DNA of 38,181 nucleotides from an uncultured Treponema sp. (GTDB taxonomy: Bacteria; Spirochaetota; Spirochaetia; Treponematales; Treponemataceae). This document shows, in pieces, positions 6,333 through 15,215 of this stretch. Position 1 is the first letter of the stretch. Each line of letters opens with the position of its first letter. The DNA is taken from assembly GCA_937915735.1 (NCBI GenBank), contig CALGGS010000132.1, forward strand, positions 1 through 38,181. The letters run 5' to 3'. Both the position numbers and the translations under genes were made by a program. The notes beneath the pieces are model-generated. The model had not been told where the DNA came from. It made no database searches and saw only the letters and a program-made list of their open reading frames with translations.

Positions 6333-7496
6333 ATGAATATTTCAGAAACAATCAAATATGTTGGCGTAAATGACCACAAAATCGACCTTTTTGAAGGACA
6401 GTTCGATGTTCCACTGGGAATGGCTTACAATTCCTACATCATTCTTGACGAAAAAATCGCCGTTATGGACAGCGTTGACGAAAATTTCGGAGATGAATGG
6501 ATTTCCAACATAAAAGCAGCTTTGAATGGCAAAAATCCTGATTATCTCGTCGTTCAGCACATGGAAATGGATCATTCTTCAAATATCAAAAAATTTACCG
6601 AAGCTTTTCCAGAGGCAAAAATTGTCTCTTCAAAAATGGCTTTTGTAATGATGAAAGGGCTTTTCGGGGAGGATTTTGCCGAAAAGCAGCTTGTCGTTGC
6701 AGAAGGAAGTAAACTTGAACTCGGAAGCCACACCCTCAATTTTATCGCCGCTCCAAATGTCCACTGGCCCGAAGTCATTATGAGCTATGAATCCAGCGAA
6801 AAAGTGCTTTTTAGCGCAGATGGCTTCGGAAAATTTGGCGCAAATGATGTTGAAGATCCTGAAGGCTGGGCTTGTGAGGCTCGCCGATATTATTTTGGAA
6901 TTGTGGGGAAATTCGGCGCGAATGTTCAGGCAGTACTTAAAAAGGCTGCAAATCTTGAAATAAAAACAATTGCTTCTCTTCACGGACCTGTTTTGACTGG
7001 AGAAGAAGCGAAAGAAGCGCTACGACTTTATGATATTTGGTCAAGCTACGGAGTAGAAACTGAAGGCCTTGCAATCGGATATACTTCGGTTTACGGTCAC
7101 ACAAAAAAAGTCGCAGAAAAACTTGCTGAGATTCTAAAAACAAAGGGATGCCCGAAAGTTGCGATTTTCGACCTTGCGCGCGAAGACATTTATGAGTGCG
7201 TTGAGGATGCCTTCCGCTACGGAAAGCTCGTTCTGGCAACAACGACTTATAATGGCGGAGTTTTCCCAAAAATGAAGGAATTTATCGACCACCTGACTGA
7301 GCGAAATTACCAGAACCGAAGGATTGCTTTCATTGAAAACGGAAGCTGGGCTCCGATGGCGGCCAAGGGAATGGCTGCTATGTTTGAATCAAGCAAAAAC
7401 ATTCAGATTCTTGACACAAAAGTCACCGTAAAAATCGCTCAGACAGAGGAAACTGTCGCCGCCCTTGAAAAACTTGCTGACGAGATTTTAAAATAA
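6333..7496 (+). CDS. fprA: Flavodiiron protein (FprA-type A flavoprotein)
   Basis: A 387-residue cytoplasmic enzyme that reduces O2 to water or NO to N2O, protecting anaerobes. The N-terminal beta-lactamase-like diiron domain (about 1-245) shows HMEMDHSSN (His76, Glu78, Asp80, His81), His144 (NVHWPE), Asp163 (SADGFGKFG) and His217 (SLHGPV), a complete ligand set. The C-terminal flavodoxin domain (about 247-387) starts GYTSVYGHTKKVAEKL and binds FMN. No rubredoxin domain is fused, so a separate donor is needed. The ATG follows AGGGAG, 32 bp after pyrK-pyrD, so the two are probably co-transcribed. It ends six bases from the stop of the convergent dehydrogenase, with no terminator between. Confidence 0.95.
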   Translation: MNISETIKYVGVNDHKIDLFEGQFDVPLGMAYNSYIILDEKIAVMDSVDENFGDEWISNIKAALNGKNPDYLVVQHMEMDHSSNIKKFTEAFPEAKIVSSKMAFVMMKGLFGEDFAEKQLVVAEGSKLELGSHTLNFIAAPNVHWPEVIMSYESSEKVLFSADGFGKFGANDVEDPEGWACEARRYYFGIVGKFGANVQAVLKKAANLEIKTIASLHGPVLTGEEAKEALRLYDIWSSYGVETEGLAIGYTSVYGHTKKVAEKLAEILKTKGCPKVAIFDLAREDIYECVEDAFRYGKLVLATTTYNGGVFPKMKEFIDHLTERNYQNRRIAFIENGSWAPMAAKGMAAMFESSKNIQILDTKVTVKIAQTEETVAALEKLADEILK

Positions 7497-7502
7497 AGCT
7501 TT

Positions 7503-8690
7503 TTACCGGGCGTTTTCAAAAATTTTTTTCATATCCTCTTCGTAGAGGACTTTTGCGCTGCCAACCTTTCCACCTGTTGAGACAGCGCATTTTTTTGCTA
7601 ATTCAGAAATCTGCTCATCGGTTGGATTTATTCCAAGCTCACGAAGATTTGTTGGCATTTTTATTTCCCTGTAGAAATTCTCGACAGCTTCAATTCCTTT
7701 CAGGGCAATTTCTTCGTCGCTTCCAGAATTTCCGACATTCCAGACATTAAGAGCGAATTTTTTAAATCGGGGAAGGCAATCTTTATAAACATAGCGAGCC
7801 CAAGTTCCCCAGATTGCGGCAAGACCAGCCCCATGCGCAACATCAAACATTCCGCCAATCTCGTGCTCAAGTCTGTGGCTTGCAAAATCATTCCCACCGT
7901 TTCCAAGCCCTGTCAAATCATTATGGCTTAAGCTTCCTGCCCACATTATTTCAGCCCTGGCATCATAATCATTCGGATTTTTAAGGAGAATTCGCGTATT
8001 GTCGATAACCGTTCGCATAAGGCTTTCTGCGATTCCATCTGTAATCTGCATATTTCCCTGGCTCGTAAAATATCGTTCCATCGTGTGCATCAAAATATCT
8101 GTAGAACCGCACATCGTCTGGTATTCTGGCAAAGTCATCGTAAGCTCAGGATTCATAATCGCAAAGCGGGGACGGCAAATGTCAAAATTTGAGCCGCGTT
8201 TTTTCCAGCCGTCTTCGTTCGTAATGACTGCACTGTTACTCATTTCACTTCCGCTTGCCGCAATGGTAAGTACGACACCAATTGGAAGACATTTTGCAGG
8301 CTTTGCGCGCTTTTCAAAAATTTCCCAGACATCAAAATCATTAGTCGCACCATAACCAATCGCCTTTGCGCTGTCAATTACAGAACCGCCTCCAACTGCT
8401 AGAATAAAATCCACTCCTTTTTCTTTACAAAGAGTTATTCCCTTACGAACGGTAGTAAGCCTTGGATTTGGAACGACTCCTCCGAGCTCAACATAAGAAA
8501 TTCCCGCGTCATCAAGTGATTTTTTTATTTTATCCAGCAATCCTGTCTTTTTAACGCTTCCGCTTCCATAATGAAGGAGAACCTTCTTACTAACGCTTGT
8601 TAGTTGCTCGTTAATAAGCTTCCCGACTTCATTTTCAGTTCCTTTTCCGAATACAACCCTTGTTGGTGCATAGTAAGTAAAATTATTCAT
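7503..8690 (-). CDS. Iron-containing alcohol dehydrogenase, BDH/YqhD-like
   Basis: A 395-residue group III alcohol dehydrogenase, probably an NADPH-dependent aldehyde reductase or butanol/ethanol dehydrogenase of fermentation. GGGSVIDSAKAIG (100-112) is the dinucleotide-binding loop. Predicted metal ligands are Asp198 and His202 (STDILMHTMERYF), His272 (SHRLEHEIGG) and His286 (MFDVAHGAGLAAIWGTW). The ATG is preceded by GAGAGGAAA. The gene stands alone between the convergent flavodiiron gene and the divergent esterase gene. A copy of the ACTAACG repeat (8589-8604) encodes QLTSVSK near residue 30. Substrate cannot be told from sequence. Confidence 0.93.
   Translation of the reverse strand: MNNFTYYAPTRVVFGKGTENEVGKLINEQLTSVSKKVLLHYGSGSVKKTGLLDKIKKSLDDAGISYVELGGVVPNPRLTTVRKGITLCKEKGVDFILAVGGGSVIDSAKAIGYGATNDFDVWEIFEKRAKPAKCLPIGVVLTIAASGSEMSNSAVITNEDGWKKRGSNFDICRPRFAIMNPELTMTLPEYQTMCGSTDILMHTMERYFTSQGNMQITDGIAESLMRTVIDNTRILLKNPNDYDARAEIMWAGSLSHNDLTGLGNGGNDFASHRLEHEIGGMFDVAHGAGLAAIWGTWARYVYKDCLPRFKKFALNVWNVGNSGSDEEIALKGIEAVENFYREIKMPTNLRELGINPTDEQISELAKKCAVSTGGKVGSAKVLYEEDMKKIFENAR
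8589..8604 (+). repeat. Dispersed coding repeat, 16-bp form
   Basis: ACTAAC and GTTAGT flank GCTT, a perfect 6-bp inverted repeat. It shares CTTACTAACG and GTTAGTTG flanks with the copy at 18755-18770. It lies antisense within the alcohol dehydrogenase gene. Confidence 0.75.
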
Positions 8691-8800
8691 AAAAATTTCC
8701 TCTCTTTTTTGGGTAAAGCGACATTCTGATTTTATCTCAAAACCTCACCTGTATTTTAAAACATTTCCTGAAAAAATTCACTCTGTTTTGAAAGGGTATT

Positions 8801-8838
8801 GGGTATCTCTAAAAACTGAAGTTTTTAGAGGTTCCCTA
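8801..8838. repeat. Hairpin repeat, CTCTAAAAACT / AGTTTTTAGAG with GTTCCCTA end
   Basis: CTCTAAAAACT (8807-8817) pairs perfectly with AGTTTTTAGAG (8820-8830) around GA. GTTCCCTA follows; its complement should be TAGGGAAC, but the left side reads GGGTAT, so the outer arm is decayed. Together with 38129-38165 it defines a family with AGGGAACCTCTAAAAA arms. It lies between the dehydrogenase and the esterase promoter. Confidence 0.75.
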
Positions 8839-8867
8839 TTATCATTTTAAAAAAATCGGTGTATAAT
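8839..8867 (+). promoter_or_regulatory. Promoter of the secreted esterase gene
   Basis: TTATCA (8839-8844), a 17-bp spacer and TATAAT (8862-8867) are present. Transcription should start near 8874, leaving a leader of about 24 nt that contains the AAAGGAG ribosome site before ATG 8898. Confidence 0.7.
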
Positions 8868-8897
8868 ATTAATCAAATTTTTAAAAGGAGCAAAAAG

Positions 8898-10475
8898 ATG
8901 AAAAAAATCTTGGCTGCAAGTCTTGCACTTTTGGCAAGTCTTTCTTTCTCTGCGTTTGCATTGGAAGACGCTATCGCTAACAACGAAAAAGTTGAAAAAG
9001 TCGAAGCTGTCGAAAAAATCGCAAACACAAAAGGTACAAAATTGTATGTCGTTGGTGACTCAACTCTCAGTGCTTTCAACGACCCTTATTTCTATCCACG
9101 CTACGGATACGGCACAAAATTACAGGATTATCTTCTCCCTAAAAAAGTCGAAGTTATCAATCTTGCAATGTCAGGACGCTCTTCAAAATCTTTCTTGACT
9201 GAAAAGAACTACACTGCCCTCAAGAACAGCATCAAAAAGGGCGACTATCTCATCATCGGTTTCGGTCACAATGACGAAAAAGCTGAGGAATCTCGCTATA
9301 CAAATCCTAACGGCTCAAAAGAAGAAGCCGGCTCTTTCAAAAACAGCTTGTACGAGAACTACATTAAGCTCGCTCTCGACAAAAAGGCTACTCCAATCCT
9401 CTGTACGCCAATCGTACGCCGCGCTCCTGGCAAAGCATACGAAGGTTCTTATGTTCATGTTACAAAAGACCTTCCAGGTTTCCCAGGCGGTGACTATGCT
9501 CAGGCAATCCGTGATTTAGGAAAAGAAACTGGCGTTCTCGTCGTTGACCTTACAAAAATCACAAAAGAACGATATGAAGCTGCCGGAGACGAAGGAACTG
9601 CAAAATTCCACGCACAGCTTTCACACAAACCTGCATCTGTCGACAACACTCACTTGAACGGCTATGGCGCTTCTGTTGTTGCTTATGATGTTATTCAGGC
9701 CGTAGCGGCAGGCGACAAAAAATTTGCAAAGCTCGTCAACAAAAAGGCAGCGGCTCCAACAGAAGAATTGCTTCCTTTTGCTAAAAACCTTGACTACATC
9801 ATTCCAAAATATTCTGAATTTATTCCAGAAGAAGATGCAAGCGGTATTCACCAGACAACAGCACCTTGGTACGGAACAGTATTCGGTGATTGTGGCGGCG
9901 GAGAAAAAATCGCTGACCCAGAAAAATACGGAATTGAAGAAAAAGGCGGCGTCGTTCAGATGTGGGCTGGCTCAAAAGACGGCTCATCTTCACAGGGAAA
10001 AATCGCTTCTGCTTCTGACGGAATCATCTTCTACTTCCAGAAACTTGCTGCTGACAAAGATTTCACTCTCACTGCAAAAATGAAGATTCTTAATTTCGCA
10101 AACAACAATCAGGTTGCTTTCGGTCTTATGGCTCGTGACGATGTTTACATCGACAAATTCGACAACTCAATCAATTCTGACTATGTTGCGGCGGCAGCTC
10201 TCAAAATCGCTACTGGTGCAGAATACACTTCAAGCTGGATGCGAACAAACACAAAACTTAACGAGACAAAGAACGCAGGACAGGCTGCTCCGGCAAAAGA
10301 CCAGGTTGTAGACCTTTCAATCACAAAGAAAGGCAATGTTTACACTGTAAAATACGGAAAAGACACAGCAACCTACGAAGCTGATTTAACATCTGTTGAT
10401 TCAAAAAATATTTATGTAGGATTGTTTGCAGCTCGAAACTCTTATGTTGAGTTCTCGAACATTTCTTTGAAATAA
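8898..10475 (+). CDS. Secreted SGNH esterase, rhamnogalacturonan acetylesterase-like (CE12)
   Basis: A 525-residue exported protein with signal peptide MKKILAASLALLASLSFSAF. The first domain (about 46-275) is an SGNH hydrolase: GDSTLSAF (Ser55), AMSGRSSKSF, GFGHNDEK (Asn125) and VDNTHLNGYG (Asp249, His252) form the expected blocks, most like CE12 enzymes that remove acetyl groups from pectic rhamnogalacturonan. The second part (about 310-525) looks like a beta-sandwich carbohydrate-binding or DUF1349-like domain, with FTLTAKMKILNFANNNQVAFGL. The GTG at 8859 is rejected because AAAGGAG lies seven bases before ATG 8898 and the signal peptide starts there. It has its own promoter and terminator. 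Substrate is inferred. Confidence 0.85.
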   Translation: MKKILAASLALLASLSFSAFALEDAIANNEKVEKVEAVEKIANTKGTKLYVVGDSTLSAFNDPYFYPRYGYGTKLQDYLLPKKVEVINLAMSGRSSKSFLTEKNYTALKNSIKKGDYLIIGFGHNDEKAEESRYTNPNGSKEEAGSFKNSLYENYIKLALDKKATPILCTPIVRRAPGKAYEGSYVHVTKDLPGFPGGDYAQAIRDLGKETGVLVVDLTKITKERYEAAGDEGTAKFHAQLSHKPASVDNTHLNGYGASVVAYDVIQAVAAGDKKFAKLVNKKAAAPTEELLPFAKNLDYIIPKYSEFIPEEDASGIHQTTAPWYGTVFGDCGGGEKIADPEKYGIEEKGGVVQMWAGSKDGSSSQGKIASASDGIIFYFQKLAADKDFTLTAKMKILNFANNNQVAFGLMARDDVYIDKFDNSINSDYVAAAALKIATGAEYTSSWMRTNTKLNETKNAGQAAPAKDQVVDLSITKKGNVYTVKYGKDTATYEADLTSVDSKNIYVGLFAARNSYVEFSNISLK

Positions 10476-10521
10476 GAGCGTGACTCGCTAACACTTTACT
10501 GTAGCAAAAGTCATTATCAAG

Positions 10522-10550
10522 GGGTGTCCAATAAGTCGGACACCCTTTTT
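10522..10550 (+). terminator. Intrinsic terminator of the esterase gene
   Basis: GGGTGTCC (10522-10529) pairs with GGACACCC (10538-10545) across eight bases, then TTTTT and more T/A-rich sequence. It lies 46 bp after the stop. On the minus strand no T run follows, so it should not end def transcription. Confidence 0.92.
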
Positions 10551-10567
10551 TATTTTATTTTTTTTTG

Positions 10568-11143
10568 CTATTTGTTCTTTTTAGCTTCTTTTGCGGCAAT
10601 CTTAGCGGCAAGTCGGGCAGCTTTTTTTGCTTTTTCAGCTTCTTTTTTGGCAGCGCGTTCAGCTCGCTTTTTCATTTGCTCTGTGACCTTTGCGGCAAAA
10701 GACGGATCCCCTCTGTCAATGTAGACAATTCCGTCAAGATGGTCATTTTCGTGCTGAATAATTCGCGCAAGAAGGCCTTCGGCATTGAGCGTAAAAGGCT
10801 TTCCGTTTTCGTTTAGCGCTTGAACTGTGACTTTTGAGGGCCGTTTTATATTTTCGTTGAAGCCAGGTAAAGAAAGACAGCCTTCTTCATAATCACATAA
10901 ATCGTTGCTGGTAAAAACTATCTGTGGATTTATAAAAACTCTGCGAATGTCATCGTCAGAAATAATTACAAAATAGCGGCGTGAATCGCCAATCTGCGGA
11001 GCAGCCAAGCCAACGCCGTCTGCCGCAAGCATTGTTTCAAACATTTCGTTAAAAGTTTCGCGAAGTGAATCATTGATTTCTTCAGGTTTTACGGGAACAG
11101 CTTTTTGTCGTAAAACTTCTTCGCCCAATTTGTAGATTTTCAT
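10568..11143 (-). CDS. def: Peptide deformylase with a Lys/Ala-rich C-terminal tail
   Basis: A 191-residue deformylase that removes the formyl group from nascent proteins. The three motifs are intact: GVGLAAPQIG (about 43-52), EGCLSLPG (about 92-99) and QHENDHLDG (about 134-142), giving the Cys-His-His metal site. The catalytic core ends near 150. The remaining 40 residues are almost only Lys, Ala, Glu and Arg (from KKRAERAAKKEAEKAKKAAR onward) and should form a basic helix, possibly touching the ribosome; that is inference. It lies 27 bp after the M15 peptidase gene. A -10-like TAAAAT ends six bases before the ATG and there is no Shine-Dalgarno site, so it may also be made from its own leaderless message. 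Confidence 0.95.
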   Translation of the reverse strand: MKIYKLGEEVLRQKAVPVKPEEINDSLRETFNEMFETMLAADGVGLAAPQIGDSRRYFVIISDDDIRRVFINPQIVFTSNDLCDYEEGCLSLPGFNENIKRPSKVTVQALNENGKPFTLNAEGLLARIIQHENDHLDGIVYIDRGDPSFAAKVTEQMKKRAERAAKKEAEKAKKAARLAAKIAAKEAKKNK

Positions 11144-11149
11144 ACAGCG

Positions 11150-11155
11150 ATTTTA
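11150..11155 (-). promoter_or_regulatory. Candidate leaderless promoter of def
   Basis: TAAAAT on the minus strand (11155 down to 11150) lies six bases before the ATG. The -35 region (TGGACT, 11178 to 11173) is weak and lies in the stop region of the upstream gene. Confidence 0.45.
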
Positions 11156-11170
11156 TCAAAAATCAAAGCG

Positions 11171-11857
11171 CTAGTCCACAAACTCAAAGTGCTGGTAATC
11201 TTTCACATTCTTCCAGTCGCCACCCCATTCAAAGCCCGATTTTGTAAAAAGCCGGAATGCCAAATCATTATGGTCGATTTTGTATGGGAAATCTTTGCTT
11301 CTGTCGAGATATGCCGCTCCGTTAAAAGGTTCAATATTCGGCTTTCCGTTGACGATTTTGTAATACGGATTGTATCTCGGATTTATATCAATCGCCAGCC
11401 CCTGCCCGTGCATTGAAACTGTCGTTGTGTGCGATATAAATCTAAAATTAAAACAAGAAGAATTGTTATCACGCATAGAAGTTTCATCATCAGCGTCATA
11501 TTCGTCAATCAATCGGATTTTTTCAATAGGATAAGACGCTTCATAAAGCTCTTTAAAAATCTGAATCAGAATATCAGCAATTTTTTTGTTGCAGACAAGC
11601 TCACCCTCTTTTGTAGTCCCGTCCAAGTTTTTGTGCAGAAGATGAAGATAACGCAATTCACTCCGTGGCAAAGTGCAGTTCTCTTTGAATGACTTTCCCC
11701 ACATTTTTGCAAAAAGCTCGTCAGAAATTTCAGAGACATAAAAAGCAGCTTCAAGTTCATTGTTCATATCAAGCTCAATTTTTTGAAAAGCCGTTTCCGC
11801 CTTCACAGAAAGGGCTAAAATCAAAAAAAATCCTAAACTAAAGAAAAATCGTTTCAT
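11171..11857 (-). CDS. Exported M15-family peptidase (D-Ala-D-Ala carboxypeptidase/endopeptidase-like)
   Basis: A 228-residue protein with signal peptide MKRFFFSLGFFLILALSVKA. The C-terminal zinc-peptidase domain shows SMHGQGLAIDINPR (His150, Asp157) and WGGDWKNVKDYQHFEF (His223), the metal ligands of the M15C/CwlK-like group that cut peptidoglycan peptides. The start at 11857 overlaps the stop of the TPR gene as ATGA, indicating translational coupling; the frame is open six codons further, but that region lies inside the upstream gene. Expected role: periplasmic peptidoglycan remodelling alongside its TPR partner. The exact bond cleaved is not known. Confidence 0.88.
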   Translation of the reverse strand: MKRFFFSLGFFLILALSVKAETAFQKIELDMNNELEAAFYVSEISDELFAKMWGKSFKENCTLPRSELRYLHLLHKNLDGTTKEGELVCNKKIADILIQIFKELYEASYPIEKIRLIDEYDADDETSMRDNNSSCFNFRFISHTTTVSMHGQGLAIDINPRYNPYYKIVNGKPNIEPFNGAAYLDRSKDFPYKIDHNDLAFRLFTKSGFEWGGDWKNVKDYQHFEFVD

Positions 11858-13194
11858 TTCGGTGACTGAGCCCATTCCGCCAGACGATATTCAAAGAAAT
11901 CTGCTCCTTGAATTTCAAGAACTTCGGCGTAATATTTGTGGGCTAAGTCGAGTTTTCCTTTTAAATCCCAGTACACTGCCAGATAATAAAGATATTTTCC
12001 TTTTTTCTTTTTGCTTTCTTCGCTCTGAACCTTTAGTGTGAGAGTAGAATCTCCTGTCATATCGTGCAAAAGTCTAAGGGTCAGATATTCAAACGAGTTT
12101 CTGTCGAGATTTTTCATTGCCTTTTCAGTAAAAGTTTTGCAATCCTGTGGCTTTTTCATTTTTTGATAGTTTGCGGCAACCATAAGCGCATAAGACACAT
12201 TGTTCGGATTTGCCTTGTATGCCGAGCCAAAGAATTTTATCGAATTCGCATAATCTTCCTTGTGCCATGCAATCATTCCCAGAGACTCGTAAGCGTAATA
12301 ATATTCAGGATTTTTCTGAATGACCTTCCAATAATTTTCGTAGGCAAGGTCAAATTTATTCTGCTCATCATAAAGTCCCGCCAAATACGCGTATCCTAAA
12401 AAATAATCCGGGTCAAGCTCAACTGCCTTTTTCCAGGCTTTTTCTGCCTCCGCAAATTTTCTTGACTCCCTGTGGTAATTTCCCAAATCAAGATAATAAT
12501 CGCTGTTATCCGGCTCCAAAGAAATAGCCTTGGTCAGATATTCGGTTGCGGTTTTAAAATGTCTTGCTTCTGCTTCAAATTTCGCAAGATATGAATAAGA
12601 TGGCGCGTTGTACGGGTCTAATTCCAGAATTTTGTTGAAGCTCGCCTTTGAGTCATCATCCTTATGAAGATAATAAGACATTTTTGCATGCCCAAAAAGT
12701 GCCTCGATATTGTTCGGGTCTCCTTTTAACGCCTTAAGATAATAATCTCGTGCATTTCTGTACTTTCTTTTCGTGGCCTGGTCATTTCCAAGCTCAATAT
12801 TGGCTTCAGGGTTGTTCGGTTCAATCGCTACAATCTGATTCAGATATTGAATTTTTTTAACGGCATTGTTCTTCTGCTTTGCAATCATAGAATTCAGGAG
12901 AAGGACATCCACATTTTTCGGCTGCTTTGAAAGCAAGTCCGACGCAATTTTTTCTGCATCTCCGGTTTTTCCTGCAGAAAGCAAGAGAGATGCGTGCAGA
13001 GTTTTTAAATCAACATCACCCTTAAGATTTTCAGGCATATTTTCAAAAAGCGTAAGGGCTTCGGAAAGAGTCCCGTTTTGCAGAACTTGACTCAATTTCT
13101 GTGCAAAATTCGTTTCCGCATTAGAAGCCGCTGCGATTGGAAGATTCCCCCAAAAAATAAAAGTAAAAATTAAGATTGATAGAAGCTTTTTCAT
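11854..13194 (-). CDS. Periplasmic TPR-repeat protein
   Basis: A 446-residue protein with signal peptide MKKLLSILIFTFIFWGNLPI (cleavage near AAA, 21-24). Tandem 34-residue TPR units fill about 50-400; at least seven are clear between about 130 and 370, each with the Gly/Ala/Pro spacing of blocks like YLDLGNYHRESRKFAEAEKA and the ELDPD turn. TPR arrays are scaffolds for protein binding. Being coupled by ATGA to an M15 peptidase suggests a role in recruiting or regulating cell-wall enzymes; this is inference. AGGGAA lies before the ATG. It heads the minus-strand run TPR, M15, def. Confidence 0.88.
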   Translation of the reverse strand: MKKLLSILIFTFIFWGNLPIAAASNAETNFAQKLSQVLQNGTLSEALTLFENMPENLKGDVDLKTLHASLLLSAGKTGDAEKIASDLLSKQPKNVDVLLLNSMIAKQKNNAVKKIQYLNQIVAIEPNNPEANIELGNDQATKRKYRNARDYYLKALKGDPNNIEALFGHAKMSYYLHKDDDSKASFNKILELDPYNAPSYSYLAKFEAEARHFKTATEYLTKAISLEPDNSDYYLDLGNYHRESRKFAEAEKAWKKAVELDPDYFLGYAYLAGLYDEQNKFDLAYENYWKVIQKNPEYYYAYESLGMIAWHKEDYANSIKFFGSAYKANPNNVSYALMVAANYQKMKKPQDCKTFTEKAMKNLDRNSFEYLTLRLLHDMTGDSTLTLKVQSEESKKKKGKYLYYLAVYWDLKGKLDLAHKYYAEVLEIQGADFFEYRLAEWAQSPK

Positions 13195-13322
13195 TTAAAA
13201 TTCCCTAATATTAGTCATTTTTGTCACAAGTTATGTTAAGACAAAGCCAAAACATCTCCTTGCGAGAAAATGACAATTTATCATACTTTTAACTTTCCGC
13301 CCAATCTGATAAACTACAACAA

Positions 13323-15212
13323 ATGTTTAACCATCCATTTAGAAAATCGTTCGGGCTTATTGTCCTTTATAGTCTTATAATTATCGGCATTTTTGTGCTT
13401 CAATTTAGAAATGAATCCGCAGTTTCAAAGTCAATCGGGCTTCTTTCGTATTCTTATGCCCAATCTCAGGATGAAAACGGTCAGATTTCTTTAAAAAACA
13501 CTCTCCAGATTTCCTTTAAAGGTATTTCCTTTTCCGCAGATGAAGTCTCGCCTGCAAAGATTTTAGTCGATAACACCGAAAAAAATCTTACGCTTGTTTC
13601 TATTACACAGGAAACGCCGCTTTCAGTCACTTTTAATTTTAGTGATGTTGACTCTTCACTCACTTCGCTGACATTTTCTGTTTCGGGAACAGATTCTAGC
13701 GCTGCTCTCTCTCTTAACGCAAAGCTTCCCAAGAACGCCGACGGTATCTATCTAAACTATAAACCAACTTCAGGCTTTTCTGTTACGGAGGCTACAAAAA
13801 CCCGACTCGTTCTAAATTCTAAAAACTTAACTTACGCCTTCACCGCCGCCAAAATTGATGACAAAAAAATCTATCTTTCGGCAAAAAATTCTAACTCTTA
13901 CTATGTCGCTTACGATCCTTCTGTTGAATTCAGCTTCTCAAATCTTGATTCTGAAATGATAATAATGCAAAAATCAACTTACGACGCAAATCTTTCAGAA
14001 GTCCGTGAAATGCTCGTTTCTCAGGTGAGAGAATCTTTAAAAACGAACCAAAATCTTTCAGAAAAAAGCGTCGTCGCTTATGTCGCAGAGCTTGCCGTTC
14101 AAGGCCGATATAACGAAGCGATCAATTCTGTGCCGGACTCTTTTAAAAAGGGCAACAAACGCACTTACCTGTCGGCCCCGTATTTTAATTCTTTGGATTC
14201 AATGTACTCAACGCTCGAAATGCATAATCAGAATCTGGCGGAAGTCCTTAAAAACTCTCTCGATTCTTCATCTCTCTCAATCTTTAGTCTTGAAGATTTT
14301 GCGGATTACATCAACATTTTGGGTAACACTTCTGAAGTTTCAAAAATTTTATCTCTTCCGGACACACTCCTTGAAAATGACTCAACAGCGGAGCAAGTAA
14401 AGCTTTCTCAGGCCAGCGGAATTCTTTCGACATACTTAAAGCTTGCCGCGCTTCATTCAAGCCTTGCAGACAAGCTTCTTGATGCCGCTCAAAAATCACT
14501 TAAAATCATCGAATCCTGCTGCACTTTGACAGATTCAACCCTTACTTTGCACGAAAAAGATAACACAGTCTCAAATTATCTCGCACTTTCAACAGGAATT
14601 TCACTCGTTCGCTGGGGAGAATTCAACAATGCCGAAGAATATTCTCAGGCGGGCTACGCAATAATCAACTCAATTCTTTCTGGTTCTTCTCTTGATACTG
14701 TGACTCTTGCGGATGTTTATCCAATTTTGTTCACAAATCCCTACTATCCGCATTACAGGGTGCTTTCCAGAACTTCTTCCGAGACAATCTGGGCCTGGAC
14801 TTGCTCACCTTCAATTTCTTATTCAATGCGGGATAACCTTGCGACAATTTCACTCAATTTTCCAAAGGGCGAAACAAACTATGCGTTTATTTGCGGAATC
14901 GCTCCTTTTATGGAAATCGAAATTTACGGTCTTGCCTTTCATTCTGACCCGCGATTCGAATCTTACAATTCTTCGGGCTTCATTTACAAAGCCCCCAAAC
15001 ACGCGCTTTTGTTAAAATCACGGCACAAGCTTGAAAACGAGATTGTCCGTCTTTCTTACCGACAATCTCAAAAACCTGCAAAACCTCAGCCTAAAGCAGA
15101 AGAGCCTCGCACAGAGCAAGCTCCTCTTAACGAAGAACAACAATCAGCTCCGAACGGGCAAACTGAAAATGTTTCAACGGAGCAAATTCAATCATCAGAA
15201 GAAGGAAATTAA
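13323..15212 (+). CDS. Membrane-anchored envelope protein of unknown function
   Basis: A 629-residue protein I do not recognise. One membrane segment near the start (about 10-27, FGLIVLYSLIIIGIFVLQF) anchors a large extracytoplasmic part. Residues 50-215 are beta-rich and Ser/Thr-rich, residues 225-460 mainly helical, with another mixed domain to about 580. The tail from about 585 is Pro/Gln/Glu-rich and probably disordered (KPAKPQPKAEEPRTEQAPL). It is followed after three bases by ddl, whose ribosome site lies in this gene's last codons, so the two are coupled. There is no Shine-Dalgarno site; TAAACT (13310-13315) lies seven bases before the ATG. A cell-wall-related role is suggested only by the neighbour. 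Confidence 0.75.
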   Translation: MFNHPFRKSFGLIVLYSLIIIGIFVLQFRNESAVSKSIGLLSYSYAQSQDENGQISLKNTLQISFKGISFSADEVSPAKILVDNTEKNLTLVSITQETPLSVTFNFSDVDSSLTSLTFSVSGTDSSAALSLNAKLPKNADGIYLNYKPTSGFSVTEATKTRLVLNSKNLTYAFTAAKIDDKKIYLSAKNSNSYYVAYDPSVEFSFSNLDSEMIIMQKSTYDANLSEVREMLVSQVRESLKTNQNLSEKSVVAYVAELAVQGRYNEAINSVPDSFKKGNKRTYLSAPYFNSLDSMYSTLEMHNQNLAEVLKNSLDSSSLSIFSLEDFADYINILGNTSEVSKILSLPDTLLENDSTAEQVKLSQASGILSTYLKLAALHSSLADKLLDAAQKSLKIIESCCTLTDSTLTLHEKDNTVSNYLALSTGISLVRWGEFNNAEEYSQAGYAIINSILSGSSLDTVTLADVYPILFTNPYYPHYRVLSRTSSETIWAWTCSPSISYSMRDNLATISLNFPKGETNYAFICGIAPFMEIEIYGLAFHSDPRFESYNSSGFIYKAPKHALLLKSRHKLENEIVRLSYRQSQKPAKPQPKAEEPRTEQAPLNEEQQSAPNGQTENVSTEQIQSSEEGN

Positions 15213-15215
15213 ATT

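Noticed and set aside
10524..10816. Plus-strand frames opposite def
   Set aside because: They are Phe/Ala-rich mirrors of the Lys/Ala-rich tail codons and start inside the esterase terminator.
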